This document shows positions 25,736 to 34,629 of a stretch of DNA of 42,777 nucleotides, piece after piece. The position numbers and the translations under genes were made by a program. Position 1 is the first letter of the stretch, and every line of letters begins with the position of its first letter. Source of the DNA: an uncultured Lutibacter sp. (GTDB taxonomy: Bacteria; Bacteroidota; Bacteroidia; Flavobacteriales; Flavobacteriaceae); assembly GCA_947311835.1 (NCBI GenBank), contig CAMZLV010000163.1, positions 1 through 42,777 of the forward strand, read 5' to 3'. The notes beneath the pieces were generated by a model. That model worked only from the letters and a program-made list of their open reading frames with translations. It ran no database searches and was not told where the DNA came from.

Positions 25736-27133
25736 ATGAAGAAACAGAAAGTCACAGCAATTTTTGATATTGGTAAAACGAACAAAAAGTTCTTTTTATT
25801 TGATAAAGATTATCAAGAAGTGTATCGTGAATATTCTCGTTTTGATGAAATTACTGATGAAGATGGACATCCTACCGAAGATTTAGAAGCCTTAAAAAAA
25901 TGGCTAAAATCTTGCTTTGATAGAATTTTAAAAACAGGAAAATACAATGTAACTGCTATCAATTTTTCTACCTACGGAGCAAGTTTTGTTCATTTAGATA
26001 AAAACGGAAAAGTACTGACGCCTTTGTATAACTACACCAAGCAAATTTCAGAAAACATAGTAAAAGAATTTTATCAAACCTATGGAAGTGAACAGCAAAT
26101 TGCTTGTGAAACGGCATCGCCACAAAACGGTATGCTTAATTCTGGAATACAATTGTATTGGATCAAAAAAACAAAACCTGATATTTTTAAGCAGATTAAA
26201 TATTCATTGCATTTTCCGCAGTATTTATCATATTTATTTACAGGCATTCCGTTGAGTGAATTTACAAGTATTGGTTGTCATACTAATTTATGGAACTTCA
26301 AAAAAAATGAATACCATCAATGGGTTGGTAAAGAAGGGATTGATGATAAACTCCCTCCAATTGTTTCTACAAAAACAAGTATAAATATGACCTATCAACA
26401 GAAAAAAATAAAAATTGGTGTGGGTATTCATGATAGTTCATCAGCATTATTGCCTTATATATTAAGTAAAAAGAAACCGTTTTTATTGTTGTCTACAGGT
26501 ACATGGAGTATTGCTTTAAATCCGTTTAATAATGAGGTTTTATCAGAAAAAGACTTGTCAGAAAATTGCTTAAATTACATGCGTATTGATGGTAAACGTG
26601 TAAAAGCAACTCGTTTTTTTATGGGAAATGAATATCGAATTCAGGTAGAAAAATTAGGAGAAATATACGAGAAAGAATACGGCTATCATCGGAAAATAAA
26701 ATTCAATAAAGAATTGTATTTAAAGTTAATGTCTACCAAAAAAATATATTTTAAATTTGAAGGGATTACACTCAAAAGAAAACAAATTACAAAAACAGAT
26801 TTGGCTTCTTTTGCTACTTTTGAAGAAGCATTTCATCAATTAATGATAGAATTGATGGAACTGCAAGTACAAACCATAAAAAATGCTATCGGAAATAATA
26901 AAAAAATTAAACAAATTTATATTGATGGAGGTTTTACAGATAATGATGTGTTTGTAAAACTGATGGCACATCATTTTAAAAACTATAAAATACGCACTTC
27001 AAAATCATCTTTAGGAACGGCTTTGGGTGCTGCTATGGTAATTGCTGATAAAAAGATAAGTAGTAAATTTTTAAAAGAAAACTATAAATTAGAAAAATTA
27101 CCACCGCTTTTATTAGAAGAAATAACCAACTAA
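25736..27133 (+). CDS. rhaB: L-rhamnulokinase, FGGY family carbohydrate kinase
   Basis: Phosphorylates L-rhamnulose to rhamnulose 1-phosphate. The 465-residue protein starts at the ATG at 25736; a TTG five codons upstream is less likely. The N-terminal FGGY domain opens with the phosphate-binding strand AIFDIGKTNKKFFLFD (P1-like), and AINFSTYGASFVHLD follows. The C-terminal domain has LLSTGTWSIALNPF and the adenosine-binding YIDGGFTDNDVFVKLMA, with KSSLGTALGAAM near the end. The sequence alone does not separate rhamnulokinase from fuculokinase-like relatives; position between the isomerase and the aldolase partner decides the call. Its stop lies in the first unit of a 10-bp tandem repeat. Confidence 0.88.
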   Translation: MKKQKVTAIFDIGKTNKKFFLFDKDYQEVYREYSRFDEITDEDGHPTEDLEALKKWLKSCFDRILKTGKYNVTAINFSTYGASFVHLDKNGKVLTPLYNYTKQISENIVKEFYQTYGSEQQIACETASPQNGMLNSGIQLYWIKKTKPDIFKQIKYSLHFPQYLSYLFTGIPLSEFTSIGCHTNLWNFKKNEYHQWVGKEGIDDKLPPIVSTKTSINMTYQQKKIKIGVGIHDSSSALLPYILSKKKPFLLLSTGTWSIALNPFNNEVLSEKDLSENCLNYMRIDGKRVKATRFFMGNEYRIQVEKLGEIYEKEYGYHRKIKFNKELYLKLMSTKKIYFKFEGITLKRKQITKTDLASFATFEEAFHQLMIELMELQVQTIKNAIGNNKKIKQIYIDGGFTDNDVFVKLMAHHFKNYKIRTSKSSLGTALGAAMVIADKKISSKFLKENYKLEKLPPLLLEEITN

Positions 27134-27153
27134 AACCAACTAAAACCAACTAA
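27124..27153 (+). repeat. 10-bp tandem repeat, three copies
   Basis: The unit AACCAACTAA is repeated three times without mismatch (27124-27133, 27134-27143, 27144-27153). The first unit contains the rhamnulokinase stop codon, and the array ends immediately before the expected start region of the lactate dehydrogenase gene. Confidence 0.9.
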
Positions 27154-27155
27154 AT

Positions 27156-28301
27156 ATCAACTACAATCCAACATATCCAACCATAGCCGACTTACGTGCC
27201 AAAGCAAAAAAGAGTATTCCTCGTTTTGCTTTTGAATATTTAGATGGTGGCTGTAATGCCGATGTAAATTTGCACAAAAACATGTATGATATTCAAGAGG
27301 TAGAATTACGTCCAGAATATTTGAGTAAGCATGTACAATCATCGATAAAAACCGAATTATTTGGAGTAGAATACAGCGCTCCATTTGGGGTGGCTCCTGT
27401 TGGTTTACAAGGCTTAATGTGGCCAAATTCACCAGAAATATTAGCCAAAGCCGCTTTTAAAGAAAATATTCCGTTTGTGTTAAGTACCGTAACCACAAGC
27501 AGTATAGAGCGTGTGGCAGAAATTACCGAAGGAAAGGCGTGGTTTCAATTATATCATCCTGCAGAAAAAAAAGTAACCGATAGTATTTTACAAAGAGCCG
27601 AACATGCAGGATACAACGTGTTAGTTATTTTGGCAGATGTTCCTACATTTGGCTACAGACCGAGAGATATTAGAAATGGTTTAGCAATGCCACCAAGAAT
27701 GTCGGTAAAAAACGTTTTACAAATTTTAGGAAAGCCTAATTGGGCATTAAATACATTAAAATATGGGCAACCAAAATTTAAAACCTTAGAGCCTTATATG
27801 CCAAAAGGATTGGATTTAAAACAATTAGGAGCATTTATGGATGCTACTTTTTCTGGAAGATTAAATGAAGAAAAAATTAAAATTTTGCGCAATCAATGGA
27901 AAGGTAAAATTGTCATAAAAGGAGTGGTAAATGTAAAAGATGTTCAAAAATCTATAGATTTAGGATTGGACGGAATTATTATTTCTAATCATGGAGGTAG
28001 GCAATTAGATGCAGGAGAATCAACCATTCACTCTCTACAAAAAATAGTAAAAGAATATAAAGGAAAAACAAAAATAATGATTGATGGTGGTATTCGTTCA
28101 GGACCAGATATTGCACGTATGTTGGCATCTGGTGCAGAATTTACCTTTATGGGAAGACCATTTATGTACGGAGTTTCGGCATTGGGTAAAAAAGGAGGTA
28201 CACACACCATTAACATTTTAAAAACCCAGTTACAGCAGGTAATGGAGCAGATTTGTTGCGAGAAAGTAACTGATTTTCCAAAATTCTTAATATCAAAATG
28301 A
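27156..28301 (+). CDS. lldD: FMN-dependent L-lactate dehydrogenase, start codon unclear
   Basis: Oxidises the L-lactate made from lactaldehyde to pyruvate. Alpha-hydroxy-acid oxidase motifs are clear: VAPVGLQG, TVTTSSIERVAE, the catalytic His with Arg in SNHGGRQLDAG, and DGGIRSGPDIARMLA with FMGRPFMYG for FMN. The first conventional starts (TTG 27270, ATG 27282) would lose a well-conserved N-terminus that is encoded in frame just upstream (YPTIADLRAKAKK, then IPRFAFEYLDGGCN), including the conserved Tyr of the FxYLDGG motif. The open frame runs back to a stop at 27141-27143 with no ATG, GTG or TTG. The start given here is the ATC at 27156, chosen by expected length (381 residues); ATA at 27183 is another option. 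The stop overlaps dctP (ATGA). Confidence 0.8.
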   Translation: MNYNPTYPTIADLRAKAKKSIPRFAFEYLDGGCNADVNLHKNMYDIQEVELRPEYLSKHVQSSIKTELFGVEYSAPFGVAPVGLQGLMWPNSPEILAKAAFKENIPFVLSTVTTSSIERVAEITEGKAWFQLYHPAEKKVTDSILQRAEHAGYNVLVILADVPTFGYRPRDIRNGLAMPPRMSVKNVLQILGKPNWALNTLKYGQPKFKTLEPYMPKGLDLKQLGAFMDATFSGRLNEEKIKILRNQWKGKIVIKGVVNVKDVQKSIDLGLDGIIISNHGGRQLDAGESTIHSLQKIVKEYKGKTKIMIDGGIRSGPDIARMLASGAEFTFMGRPFMYGVSALGKKGGTHTINILKTQLQQVMEQICCEKVTDFPKFLISK

Positions 28302-29299
28302 CAGATAAAATCAAACATATAAAGAAATTATTTTTTAAGGCTTTTTGCTTTTTATTTCTGGTGATAGCATTTTCATGCTCAAATAATTCATCAGTAAAAA
28401 TTATAAAATTGGCTCACGGATTGGATGTAAATCACCCTGTACACAAGGCAATGATTTTGATGGGTAAAGAATTAGAAAATAATTCTGATGGAAAAATGAA
28501 ATTAGAAATTTACCCGAGTTCGCAATTAGGATCTGAGCGTCAATGCTTAGAGTTATTGCAAATTGGTAGTTTAGGAATGACCAAAGTGTCTGCTGCAGTC
28601 ATGGAAAATTTTTCGCCCAATATGAAAGTTTTTGGGTTACCATTTTTGTTTAAAAATAAAGCACATCGTTTTAAAGTATTGGATGGAAAAATAGGAAAAG
28701 AATTGTTAGATGGAGGAACAAAATATTGGTTAAAAGGGTTAGGGTATTATGATGCAGGTAGCCGAAGTTTTTACACCAAAGAAAAGCAAATAAACATTCC
28801 AGATGATTTAAAAGGAATGAAAATTAGAGTGATGGAAAGTGCCACAGCCATGAATATGGTCAGTAAATTAGGAGGGTCTCCAACACCAATTTCAGCAGGA
28901 GAACTTTATACGGCTTTACAACAAGGAGTGGTAGATGGTGCCGAAAATAATCCGCCAACATTTTATTTGTCAGGACAATACGAAGTTTGTAAATATTATT
29001 CTTTAGACGAACATACCGCAATTCCAGACGTTTTGGTTATTAGCACTCATTTATGGAATTCTTTATCAAAAGAAGAACAAAAGTGGATGCAAATGTCTGC
29101 GGATACCTCTGTAATATATCAACGAAAATTATGGGAGCAATCAGAAAACAAAGCCTTAGCAGCCGTTAAAAAAGCAGGAGTTGAGGTCGTAACACCAGAC
29201 AAATCTAAGTTTGCCGATAAAGTAAAAACAATGTTTGATGAATATAAAGAAGATAAAGATGTATATCGTTTAATCAAACAAATACAAGCAATAAATTAA
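28298..29299 (+). CDS. dctP: TRAP transporter substrate-binding lipoprotein, DctP family
   Basis: Periplasmic receptor that delivers an organic acid to the DctQM permease. The product has 333 residues with a lipobox (VIAFSCSNN, Cys27), so it is membrane-tethered instead of free. DctP-fold motifs include KLAHGLDVNHPVHKA, LEIYPSSQLGSERQCLELLQ, LKGMKIRVMES (the Arg expected to bind the substrate carboxylate) and GVVDGAENNPPTF. With kdgK, kdgA, kduI and kduD directly downstream, a uronate or 5-keto-4-deoxyuronate is the likely ligand. The gene overlaps lldD by 4 bp; dctQ follows after 1 bp. Confidence 0.93.
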   Translation: MTDKIKHIKKLFFKAFCFLFLVIAFSCSNNSSVKIIKLAHGLDVNHPVHKAMILMGKELENNSDGKMKLEIYPSSQLGSERQCLELLQIGSLGMTKVSAAVMENFSPNMKVFGLPFLFKNKAHRFKVLDGKIGKELLDGGTKYWLKGLGYYDAGSRSFYTKEKQINIPDDLKGMKIRVMESATAMNMVSKLGGSPTPISAGELYTALQQGVVDGAENNPPTFYLSGQYEVCKYYSLDEHTAIPDVLVISTHLWNSLSKEEQKWMQMSADTSVIYQRKLWEQSENKALAAVKKAGVEVVTPDKSKFADKVKTMFDEYKEDKDVYRLIKQIQAIN

Positions 29300-29300
29300 T

Positions 29301-29762
29301 ATGATACGACAAAAAATAGACAAAATTATCGCCTCTTTTTTATCCATAATTATGGCAGTTATGGTACTTAATGTGTTGTGGCAAGTTTTTACACGATTTA
29401 TATTAAACAACCCAAGTTCTTTTACAGATGAATTGGCACGTTATTTAATGATTTGGGTAGGAGTTTTAGGAGCAGCCTATGTTGCAGGAAAAAACATGCA
29501 CGTTGCTATTGATGTGATTTCTAATAAAATGACTCCTAAAAATCAGCAAAAACTCAATGTATTTGTACATAGTATTGTTATTCTTTTTTCATTGTTGGTT
29601 TTGGTAATTGGTGGATTAAGATTGGTTTATATTACTGCCGTTTTAAATCAAAATTCACCTGCATTACACATTCCGTTAGCAGTAGTGTATGCAGTTATTC
29701 CTTTAAGCGGATTGCTAATTATCTATTATAAACTAAACGATATTTCAACCAAAAAGATATGA
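29301..29762 (+). CDS. dctQ: TRAP transporter small permease, DctQ family
   Basis: Small membrane subunit of the tripartite transporter, 153 residues with four predicted transmembrane helices. DctQ-type motifs are VLWQVFTRFILNNPSSFTDE and LARYLMIWVGVLGAAYV, near the junction of helices one and two. It sits between dctP and dctM and overlaps dctM by 4 bp (ATGA), so the three subunits are translationally coupled. Confidence 0.92.
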   Translation: MIRQKIDKIIASFLSIIMAVMVLNVLWQVFTRFILNNPSSFTDELARYLMIWVGVLGAAYVAGKNMHVAIDVISNKMTPKNQQKLNVFVHSIVILFSLLVLVIGGLRLVYITAVLNQNSPALHIPLAVVYAVIPLSGLLIIYYKLNDISTKKI

Positions 29763-31057
29763 TGGAATTTGCACCCATAATCGTATTAGTACTTAGTTTT
29801 ATTGTGTTATTAGCAATAAAAGTACCTGTTGCGTGGAGTATTGCCATCGCTTCATTGTTAACGATGTTAATTAGTATTCCTGCATTACCAGCATTCACAA
29901 CAATTTCTCAACGTATTGCCACAGGACTAGATAGTTTTGCTTTATTGGCAATACCATTTTTTATCCTCTCAGGGCAATTAATGAACAACGGAGGAATTGC
30001 AAAACGACTCATTGATTTTGCAAAAACATTGATTGGTTCATTTCCAGGAGGATTGGCATTAATAAATATTGTTTCTGCAATGATGATGGGAGCAATAGCA
30101 GGATCAGCAATGGCATCAGCCTCTGCAATGGGAAGCATTTTAGGACCAGAAATGGAAAAAGAAGGTTATTCTAAAGAATTTGGAGCCGCTGTTAATATTA
30201 CGTCTTCAACTACAGGATTATTAATTCCGCCAAGTAATGTGCTGATTGTGTACTCTTTAGCGAGTGGAGGCGTATCAATTGCTGCCTTATTTTTGGCAGG
30301 CTACATTCCAGGTATTTTAACAGGATTGTTTTTAATGATTGTTGCTGTTTTTTGGGCAAAAAAGAAAGGATACCCAACACGAGAGCGTAGTTCTTTAAAA
30401 GAAATTTTTAGTACATTTATTAAAGCAATACCAAGTTTGTTTTTATTAGTAGTTGTTATTGGTGGTATTGTTGCAGGAATTTTTACCGCTACAGAAGCAT
30501 CGGCAATAGCCGTTTTATATACACTTCTTTTAGCCTTTTGGTATAAAGAAATTTCTTTTGATGATTTGCCCCAAATTTTGATTGACAGCGTTAGTACTAC
30601 AGCAGTTGTAATGTTGTTAATTGGCGCATCTATGAGTATGTCTTGGGTTATGTCTTACGAGAATATACCACAAGATTTAAGCAATTTATTAATGAGTATT
30701 AGCGATAATAAAATAGTTATATTACTGATTATTAATTTGTTACTGTTGTTTGTTGGTGTTTTTATGGATATGACTCCAGCCATTTTAATATTTACGCCCA
30801 TATTTTTACCGATTGTTACTAAATTAGGAATAGATCCTGTACATTTCGGAATTATGATGGTGTTAAACCTATCTATTGGGTTGTGTACACCACCTGTAGG
30901 ATCAGTCTTATTTGTAGGTGTAGGAATTGCCAATACCACTATAGAAAAAGTAATAAAACCATTAATCCCCTTATATATCGCTATGATTATAGCCTTGTTT
31001 ATCATCACTTATTTTCCGATGTTAAGTTTGTGGCTACCTAAACTATTTGGCGTTTAA
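29759..31057 (+). CDS. dctM: TRAP transporter large permease, DctM family
   Basis: Sodium-coupled translocation subunit, 432 residues and highly hydrophobic with about a dozen predicted helices. Recognisable segments are FALLAIPFFILSGQLMNNGG, GSAMASASAMGSILGPEM, the conserved discontinuous-helix region with SSTTGLLIPPSNVLIVYSL, and LSIGLCTPPVGSVLFVG in the second repeat. It completes a dctPQM set placed between the rhamnose and uronate catabolic genes. Confidence 0.94.
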   Translation: MMEFAPIIVLVLSFIVLLAIKVPVAWSIAIASLLTMLISIPALPAFTTISQRIATGLDSFALLAIPFFILSGQLMNNGGIAKRLIDFAKTLIGSFPGGLALINIVSAMMMGAIAGSAMASASAMGSILGPEMEKEGYSKEFGAAVNITSSTTGLLIPPSNVLIVYSLASGGVSIAALFLAGYIPGILTGLFLMIVAVFWAKKKGYPTRERSSLKEIFSTFIKAIPSLFLLVVVIGGIVAGIFTATEASAIAVLYTLLLAFWYKEISFDDLPQILIDSVSTTAVVMLLIGASMSMSWVMSYENIPQDLSNLLMSISDNKIVILLIINLLLLFVGVFMDMTPAILIFTPIFLPIVTKLGIDPVHFGIMMVLNLSIGLCTPPVGSVLFVGVGIANTTIEKVIKPLIPLYIAMIIALFIITYFPMLSLWLPKLFGV

Positions 31058-31074
31058 TTAAAAAAAAAACAAGT

Positions 31075-32112
31075 ATGAAAGTAGTCACTTTTGGAGAAAT
31101 AATGTTGCGTTTGTCACCACCAAATTATTTGCGCTTTTCACAAACCAATAGTTTTGATGTGGTTTATGGTGGCGGAGAATCAAATGTAGCAGTTTCTTTA
31201 GCAAATTATGGTATTCCTGTTGATTTTGTAACACGATTACCCAAAAATGATATAGGTCAATGTGCATTGATGGAAATACGTAAGCGAGGAGTTGGTACTG
31301 ATAAAATTATCTTTGGAGGAAACCGTTTAGGTATCTATTTTTTAGAAACAGGCGCAGTTTCACGTGGCAGTAAAGTAGTTTATGATAGATCACATTCTTC
31401 CATTTCTGAAATACAAACAGGAATGATAAATTGGAAAGAAGTTTTTAAAGATGCTAGTTGGTTTCATTGGACGGGTATTACACCTGCAATCTCACAATCT
31501 GCTGCTGATGTCTGTTTAGAAGCCGTAAAAGTTGCGAGTGAAATGGGAATAATTATTTCTACAGACTTAAATTATCGTGCAAAATTGTGGAAATACGGAG
31601 TAAAACCAGAAAAAATAATGACTAAACTCACATCTTATTGCGATATTATTTTAGGAAACGAAGAAGATGCTGAAAAACATTTTGGTATTAAACCAGAAGG
31701 TTTAGATATTACCAAAGATGGTCGTAAAATAAAAGCAGAGGCATTTTTATCGGTTTGTAAACAGATGATGAAAAAATTTCCAAAAGCACGAAAAGTAATT
31801 ACCACCTTACGAGGCTCTATCAGCGCTTCTCATAATACATGGGCAGGTGTATTGTATGACGGAAATAAAATGTATCAATCAAAAGAATATCAAATAACAC
31901 ATATAGTAGATCGTGTTGGTGGTGGAGATTCTTTTATGGGAGGCTTAATTTATGGCTTAATTCAAAACCCAAATAATAATCAAAAAGCATTAGATTTTGC
32001 AGTTGCAGCCTCTTGCCTAAAACACACTATAAAAGGTGATGCTAATTTGGTTACAGTAACAGAAGTAGAAAAATTAATGAAAGGTGATGGTTCAGGAAGA
32101 GTAGTAAGATAA
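31075..32112 (+). CDS. kdgK: 2-keto-3-deoxygluconate kinase
   Basis: PfkB-family sugar kinase that phosphorylates KDG to 2-keto-3-deoxy-6-phosphogluconate. It is 345 residues long. The N-terminus MKVVTFGEIMLRLSPP with YGGGESNVAVSLA is typical of KdgK, and the PfkB signature DRVGGGDSFMGG carries the catalytic base Asp285. Its position between the uronate TRAP genes and the KDPG aldolase supports the assignment over other PfkB kinases. The gap to kdgA is 44 bp and contains only a weak 6-bp hairpin. Confidence 0.92.
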   Translation: MKVVTFGEIMLRLSPPNYLRFSQTNSFDVVYGGGESNVAVSLANYGIPVDFVTRLPKNDIGQCALMEIRKRGVGTDKIIFGGNRLGIYFLETGAVSRGSKVVYDRSHSSISEIQTGMINWKEVFKDASWFHWTGITPAISQSAADVCLEAVKVASEMGIIISTDLNYRAKLWKYGVKPEKIMTKLTSYCDIILGNEEDAEKHFGIKPEGLDITKDGRKIKAEAFLSVCKQMMKKFPKARKVITTLRGSISASHNTWAGVLYDGNKMYQSKEYQITHIVDRVGGGDSFMGGLIYGLIQNPNNNQKALDFAVAASCLKHTIKGDANLVTVTEVEKLMKGDGSGRVVR

Positions 32113-32156
32113 TAGAATTTTAAAAAACTTCTTTTTAAGAAGGTTAGGATATACTT

Positions 32157-32825
32157 ATGGCAAAATATACAAGAATACAAGTAGCAACAATTATGGAGCA
32201 AACAGGTTTAGTTCCATTATTTTATACTGATGACATTCAATTAGGAAAAAAAGTACTTAAAGCCTGTTATGATGGCGGAGCGAGATTGTTAGAATTTACC
32301 AATAGAGGTGATTTTGCACACGAGATTTTTTCAGAATTAAACAAATATGCACTCAAAGAATTAGACGGGATGGTCTTAGGAGTTGGTTCTGTAACCGATG
32401 TAGGGACTGCTTCACTTTATATGCAATTAGGTGCCAATTTTGTTATAACTCCTGTTCTTAGAGAAGATATTGCACTGGTTTGTAACCGAAGAAAAGTATT
32501 ATGGAGCGCAGGTTGTGGTTCTCTAACAGAAATAGCCAAAGCAGAAGAATTGGGAGCAGAAATTGTAAAATTATTTCCAGGTGAAATTTATGGAGCCGAT
32601 TTTGTAAAAGCAATTAAAGGCCCTTGTCCGTGGACGAGCATTATGCCAACAGGAGGAGTTTTACCAACAAAAGAAAATTTAAGTGCTTGGTTTAATGCAG
32701 GTGTATCTTGTGTTGGAATGGGCTCTAAATTAATTACAAAAGAAATTTTAAAAAGTGGTAATTTTAAGCAAATGAAACATCAAGTCGCTAATACATTAAA
32801 TATAATAAAAGAGTTAAGATCATAA
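32157..32825 (+). CDS. kdgA: 2-keto-3-deoxy-6-phosphogluconate aldolase
   Basis: Class I aldolase that splits KDPG into pyruvate and glyceraldehyde 3-phosphate; such enzymes often also act on 4-hydroxy-2-oxoglutarate. The 222-residue product shows the Eda-family catalytic Glu46 in LLEFTNRGD and the Schiff-base Lys138 in EIVKLFPGEIYG, followed by the phosphate-binding MPTGGV loop. It is slightly longer than E. coli Eda and has the form commonly found in Bacteroidota uronate operons. It lies 12 bp upstream of kduI. Confidence 0.92.
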   Translation: MAKYTRIQVATIMEQTGLVPLFYTDDIQLGKKVLKACYDGGARLLEFTNRGDFAHEIFSELNKYALKELDGMVLGVGSVTDVGTASLYMQLGANFVITPVLREDIALVCNRRKVLWSAGCGSLTEIAKAEELGAEIVKLFPGEIYGADFVKAIKGPCPWTSIMPTGGVLPTKENLSAWFNAGVSCVGMGSKLITKEILKSGNFKQMKHQVANTLNIIKELRS

Positions 32826-32837
32826 AAAAAATATACG

Positions 32838-33680
32838 ATGAGTAAAAATTATAAAGTACGTTACGCTGCAAGCCCTAAAGAAGTAAAAAGAATGAACACT
32901 AAGCAGTTAAGAAAAGAATTCTTAATTAAAAAAGTAATGCATAAAGATGTTATAAAATGGACATATTCGCATTATGATAGGTATGCAACAGGTGGTGTAA
33001 TTCCGATAAAAAAATCAGTTAAACTAGAAACCATTGATCCTTTAAAAGCCAATTATTTTTTAGAAAGAAGAGAATTAGGAATTATAAATGTTGGTCAAAA
33101 AGGTACAGTAACCGTTGACGGAACAGTATACGTTTTAGAATATAAAGAAGCCTTATATGTTGGTAGAGGTTGTAAAGAAATAAGTTTTTCGAGCGATTCA
33201 GAAAAAAATCCCGCTCATTTTTACCTAAATTCTACACCAGCACATAAGTCATTTCCTACAAAAAAGGTAAGCCAACAAGACGCAGAAATAGTTGAGTTAG
33301 GGTCTTTAGAAACCGCTAATGCTAGAACAATAAGAAAATTAATTGTAAATAGCATTGTAAAAACATGCCAATTACAAATGGGTATGACCGAACTTAAAGT
33401 TGGTTCTGTTTGGAATACCATGCCAGCACACAGTCATGATAGAAGAATGGAAGTATATTTCTATTTTGAAGTACCAGAAGAACAAGCAGTTTCTCATTTT
33501 ATGGGACAACCAAAAGAAACTAGACATATTTGGATGAAAAACGAACAAGCCGTTATTTCGCCACCATGGTCAATTCACGCAGGTTCTGGTACAAGTAACT
33601 ATGTATTTATTTGGGGAATGGCTGGTGAAAATTTAGATTATGGAGATATGGATCACTGTAAAATAACAGAATTAAGATAA
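32838..33680 (+). CDS. kduI: 5-keto-4-deoxyuronate isomerase (DKI isomerase)
   Basis: Converts 5-keto-4-deoxyuronate, the rearranged product of GH88 action, to 2,5-diketo-3-deoxygluconate. Its 280 residues match E. coli KduI (278). Cupin metal-site motifs are NTMPAHSHDRRMEVYFYFE (two His and a Glu) and PPWSIHAGSG (the last His), followed by FIWGMAGENLDYGDMD, a near-invariant C-terminal motif. The presence of KduI, which is not needed for saturated uronates, shows that the locus handles lyase- or dehydratase-derived unsaturated sugars. Confidence 0.96.
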   Translation: MSKNYKVRYAASPKEVKRMNTKQLRKEFLIKKVMHKDVIKWTYSHYDRYATGGVIPIKKSVKLETIDPLKANYFLERRELGIINVGQKGTVTVDGTVYVLEYKEALYVGRGCKEISFSSDSEKNPAHFYLNSTPAHKSFPTKKVSQQDAEIVELGSLETANARTIRKLIVNSIVKTCQLQMGMTELKVGSVWNTMPAHSHDRRMEVYFYFEVPEEQAVSHFMGQPKETRHIWMKNEQAVISPPWSIHAGSGTSNYVFIWGMAGENLDYGDMDHCKITELR

Positions 33681-33730
33681 AAATTAATTTTGATTTTTTT
33701 TAAATTAAAATTAACAGTTAAAAACAGATA

Positions 33731-33770
33731 GCATTGCGACCATTGCGAAAAACATTGCAACCGTTGCGGT
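33731..33770 (+). repeat. cluster of four TTGCR repeat units in the kduI-kduD gap
   Basis: The gap contains ATTGCGA, ATTGCGA, ATTGCAA and GTTGCGG at irregular 9-12 bp spacing. The sequence is more GC-rich than its surroundings and is followed by TTAAAAAC. Clusters of this kind are, to my knowledge, common between genes in flavobacteria; no function is assigned. Confidence 0.5.
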
Positions 33771-33783
33771 TAAAAACAAACAA

Positions 33784-34575
33784 ATGAACAAACTATTCAA
33801 TTTAGAAAATAAAATAGCCTTAATAACTGGCGGAACTCACGGTTTAGGAATGGCAATGGCAAAAGGTTTAGGTGAAGCAGGAGCAACATTAATCATTAAC
33901 GGAAATTCATCGCAAGAAAAATTAAATGATGCTGTCACACAATATAAATCTTGGGGTTTAAAAACCTTTGGTTATAAATTTAATGTAACAGATGAACAAG
34001 AAGTTATACAAGCCATCGCTAAAATTGAACAAGAAGTTGGTGTTATTGATATTTTGGTAAATAACGCAGGAATCATTAAGCGTACACCTTTAGAAGAAAT
34101 GGAAGTAACTGATTTTGAAGAAGTATTAAAAGTAGATTTAGTAAGTCCATTTATTATGGCAAAACACGTTATTAAAGGGATGATGGCTCGTAAAAGCGGA
34201 AAAATAATAAATATTTGTTCGATGATGAGTGAGTTAGGAAGAAATACCGTTGGCGCTTATGCAGCAGCAAAAGGAGGGTTGAAAATGTTAACTAGAAACA
34301 TGGCAACCGAATGGGCAAAATACAATGTACAAATTAATGGTATTGGTCCAGGTTATTTTGCTACTACGCAAACCGCACCAATTAGAGTAGATGGACATCC
34401 ATTTAATGATTTTATTGTAGGGCGTACGCCTGCAGGTCGATGGGGAGACCCAGAAGACTTAGCAGGAACAGCCGTTTTTTTAGCATCCGAAGCAAGTAAA
34501 TTTATAAACGGACAAATAATTTATGTTGATGGAGGAATTCTTGCAACCATAGGTAAACCTGCAAATGAAGATTAA
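33784..34575 (+). CDS. kduD: 2,5-diketo-3-deoxygluconate reductase (2-deoxy-D-gluconate 3-dehydrogenase family)
   Basis: Short-chain dehydrogenase that reduces the KduI product to KDG. It has 263 residues with cofactor motif TGGTHGLG (about 15-22), structural motif NNAG (93-96) and catalytic Tyr159/Lys163 in YAAAKGG, ending with GQIIYVDGGILAT. SDR sequences alone are ambiguous; the stretch from MNKLFNLENKIALITGG onward and the adjacent kduI make KduD the best call. A 103-bp gap with a small repeat cluster separates it from kduI. Confidence 0.92.
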   Translation: MNKLFNLENKIALITGGTHGLGMAMAKGLGEAGATLIINGNSSQEKLNDAVTQYKSWGLKTFGYKFNVTDEQEVIQAIAKIEQEVGVIDILVNNAGIIKRTPLEEMEVTDFEEVLKVDLVSPFIMAKHVIKGMMARKSGKIINICSMMSELGRNTVGAYAAAKGGLKMLTRNMATEWAKYNVQINGIGPGYFATTQTAPIRVDGHPFNDFIVGRTPAGRWGDPEDLAGTAVFLASEASKFINGQIIYVDGGILATIGKPANED

Positions 34576-34629
34576 TAATTAACACTGTTATTCTTGCCAA
34601 GACAGAAAACAATTTGAATAAAACCACAT

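Noticed and set aside
32128..32142. Small hairpin between kdgK and kdgA
   Set aside because: The stem is only 6 bp, has no T tract and sits inside an apparent operon, so it is unlikely to terminate transcription.
33684..33714. AT-only inverted repeat after kduI
   Set aside because: An 8-bp all-AT stem with a 15-nt loop is expected by chance in DNA this AT-rich.
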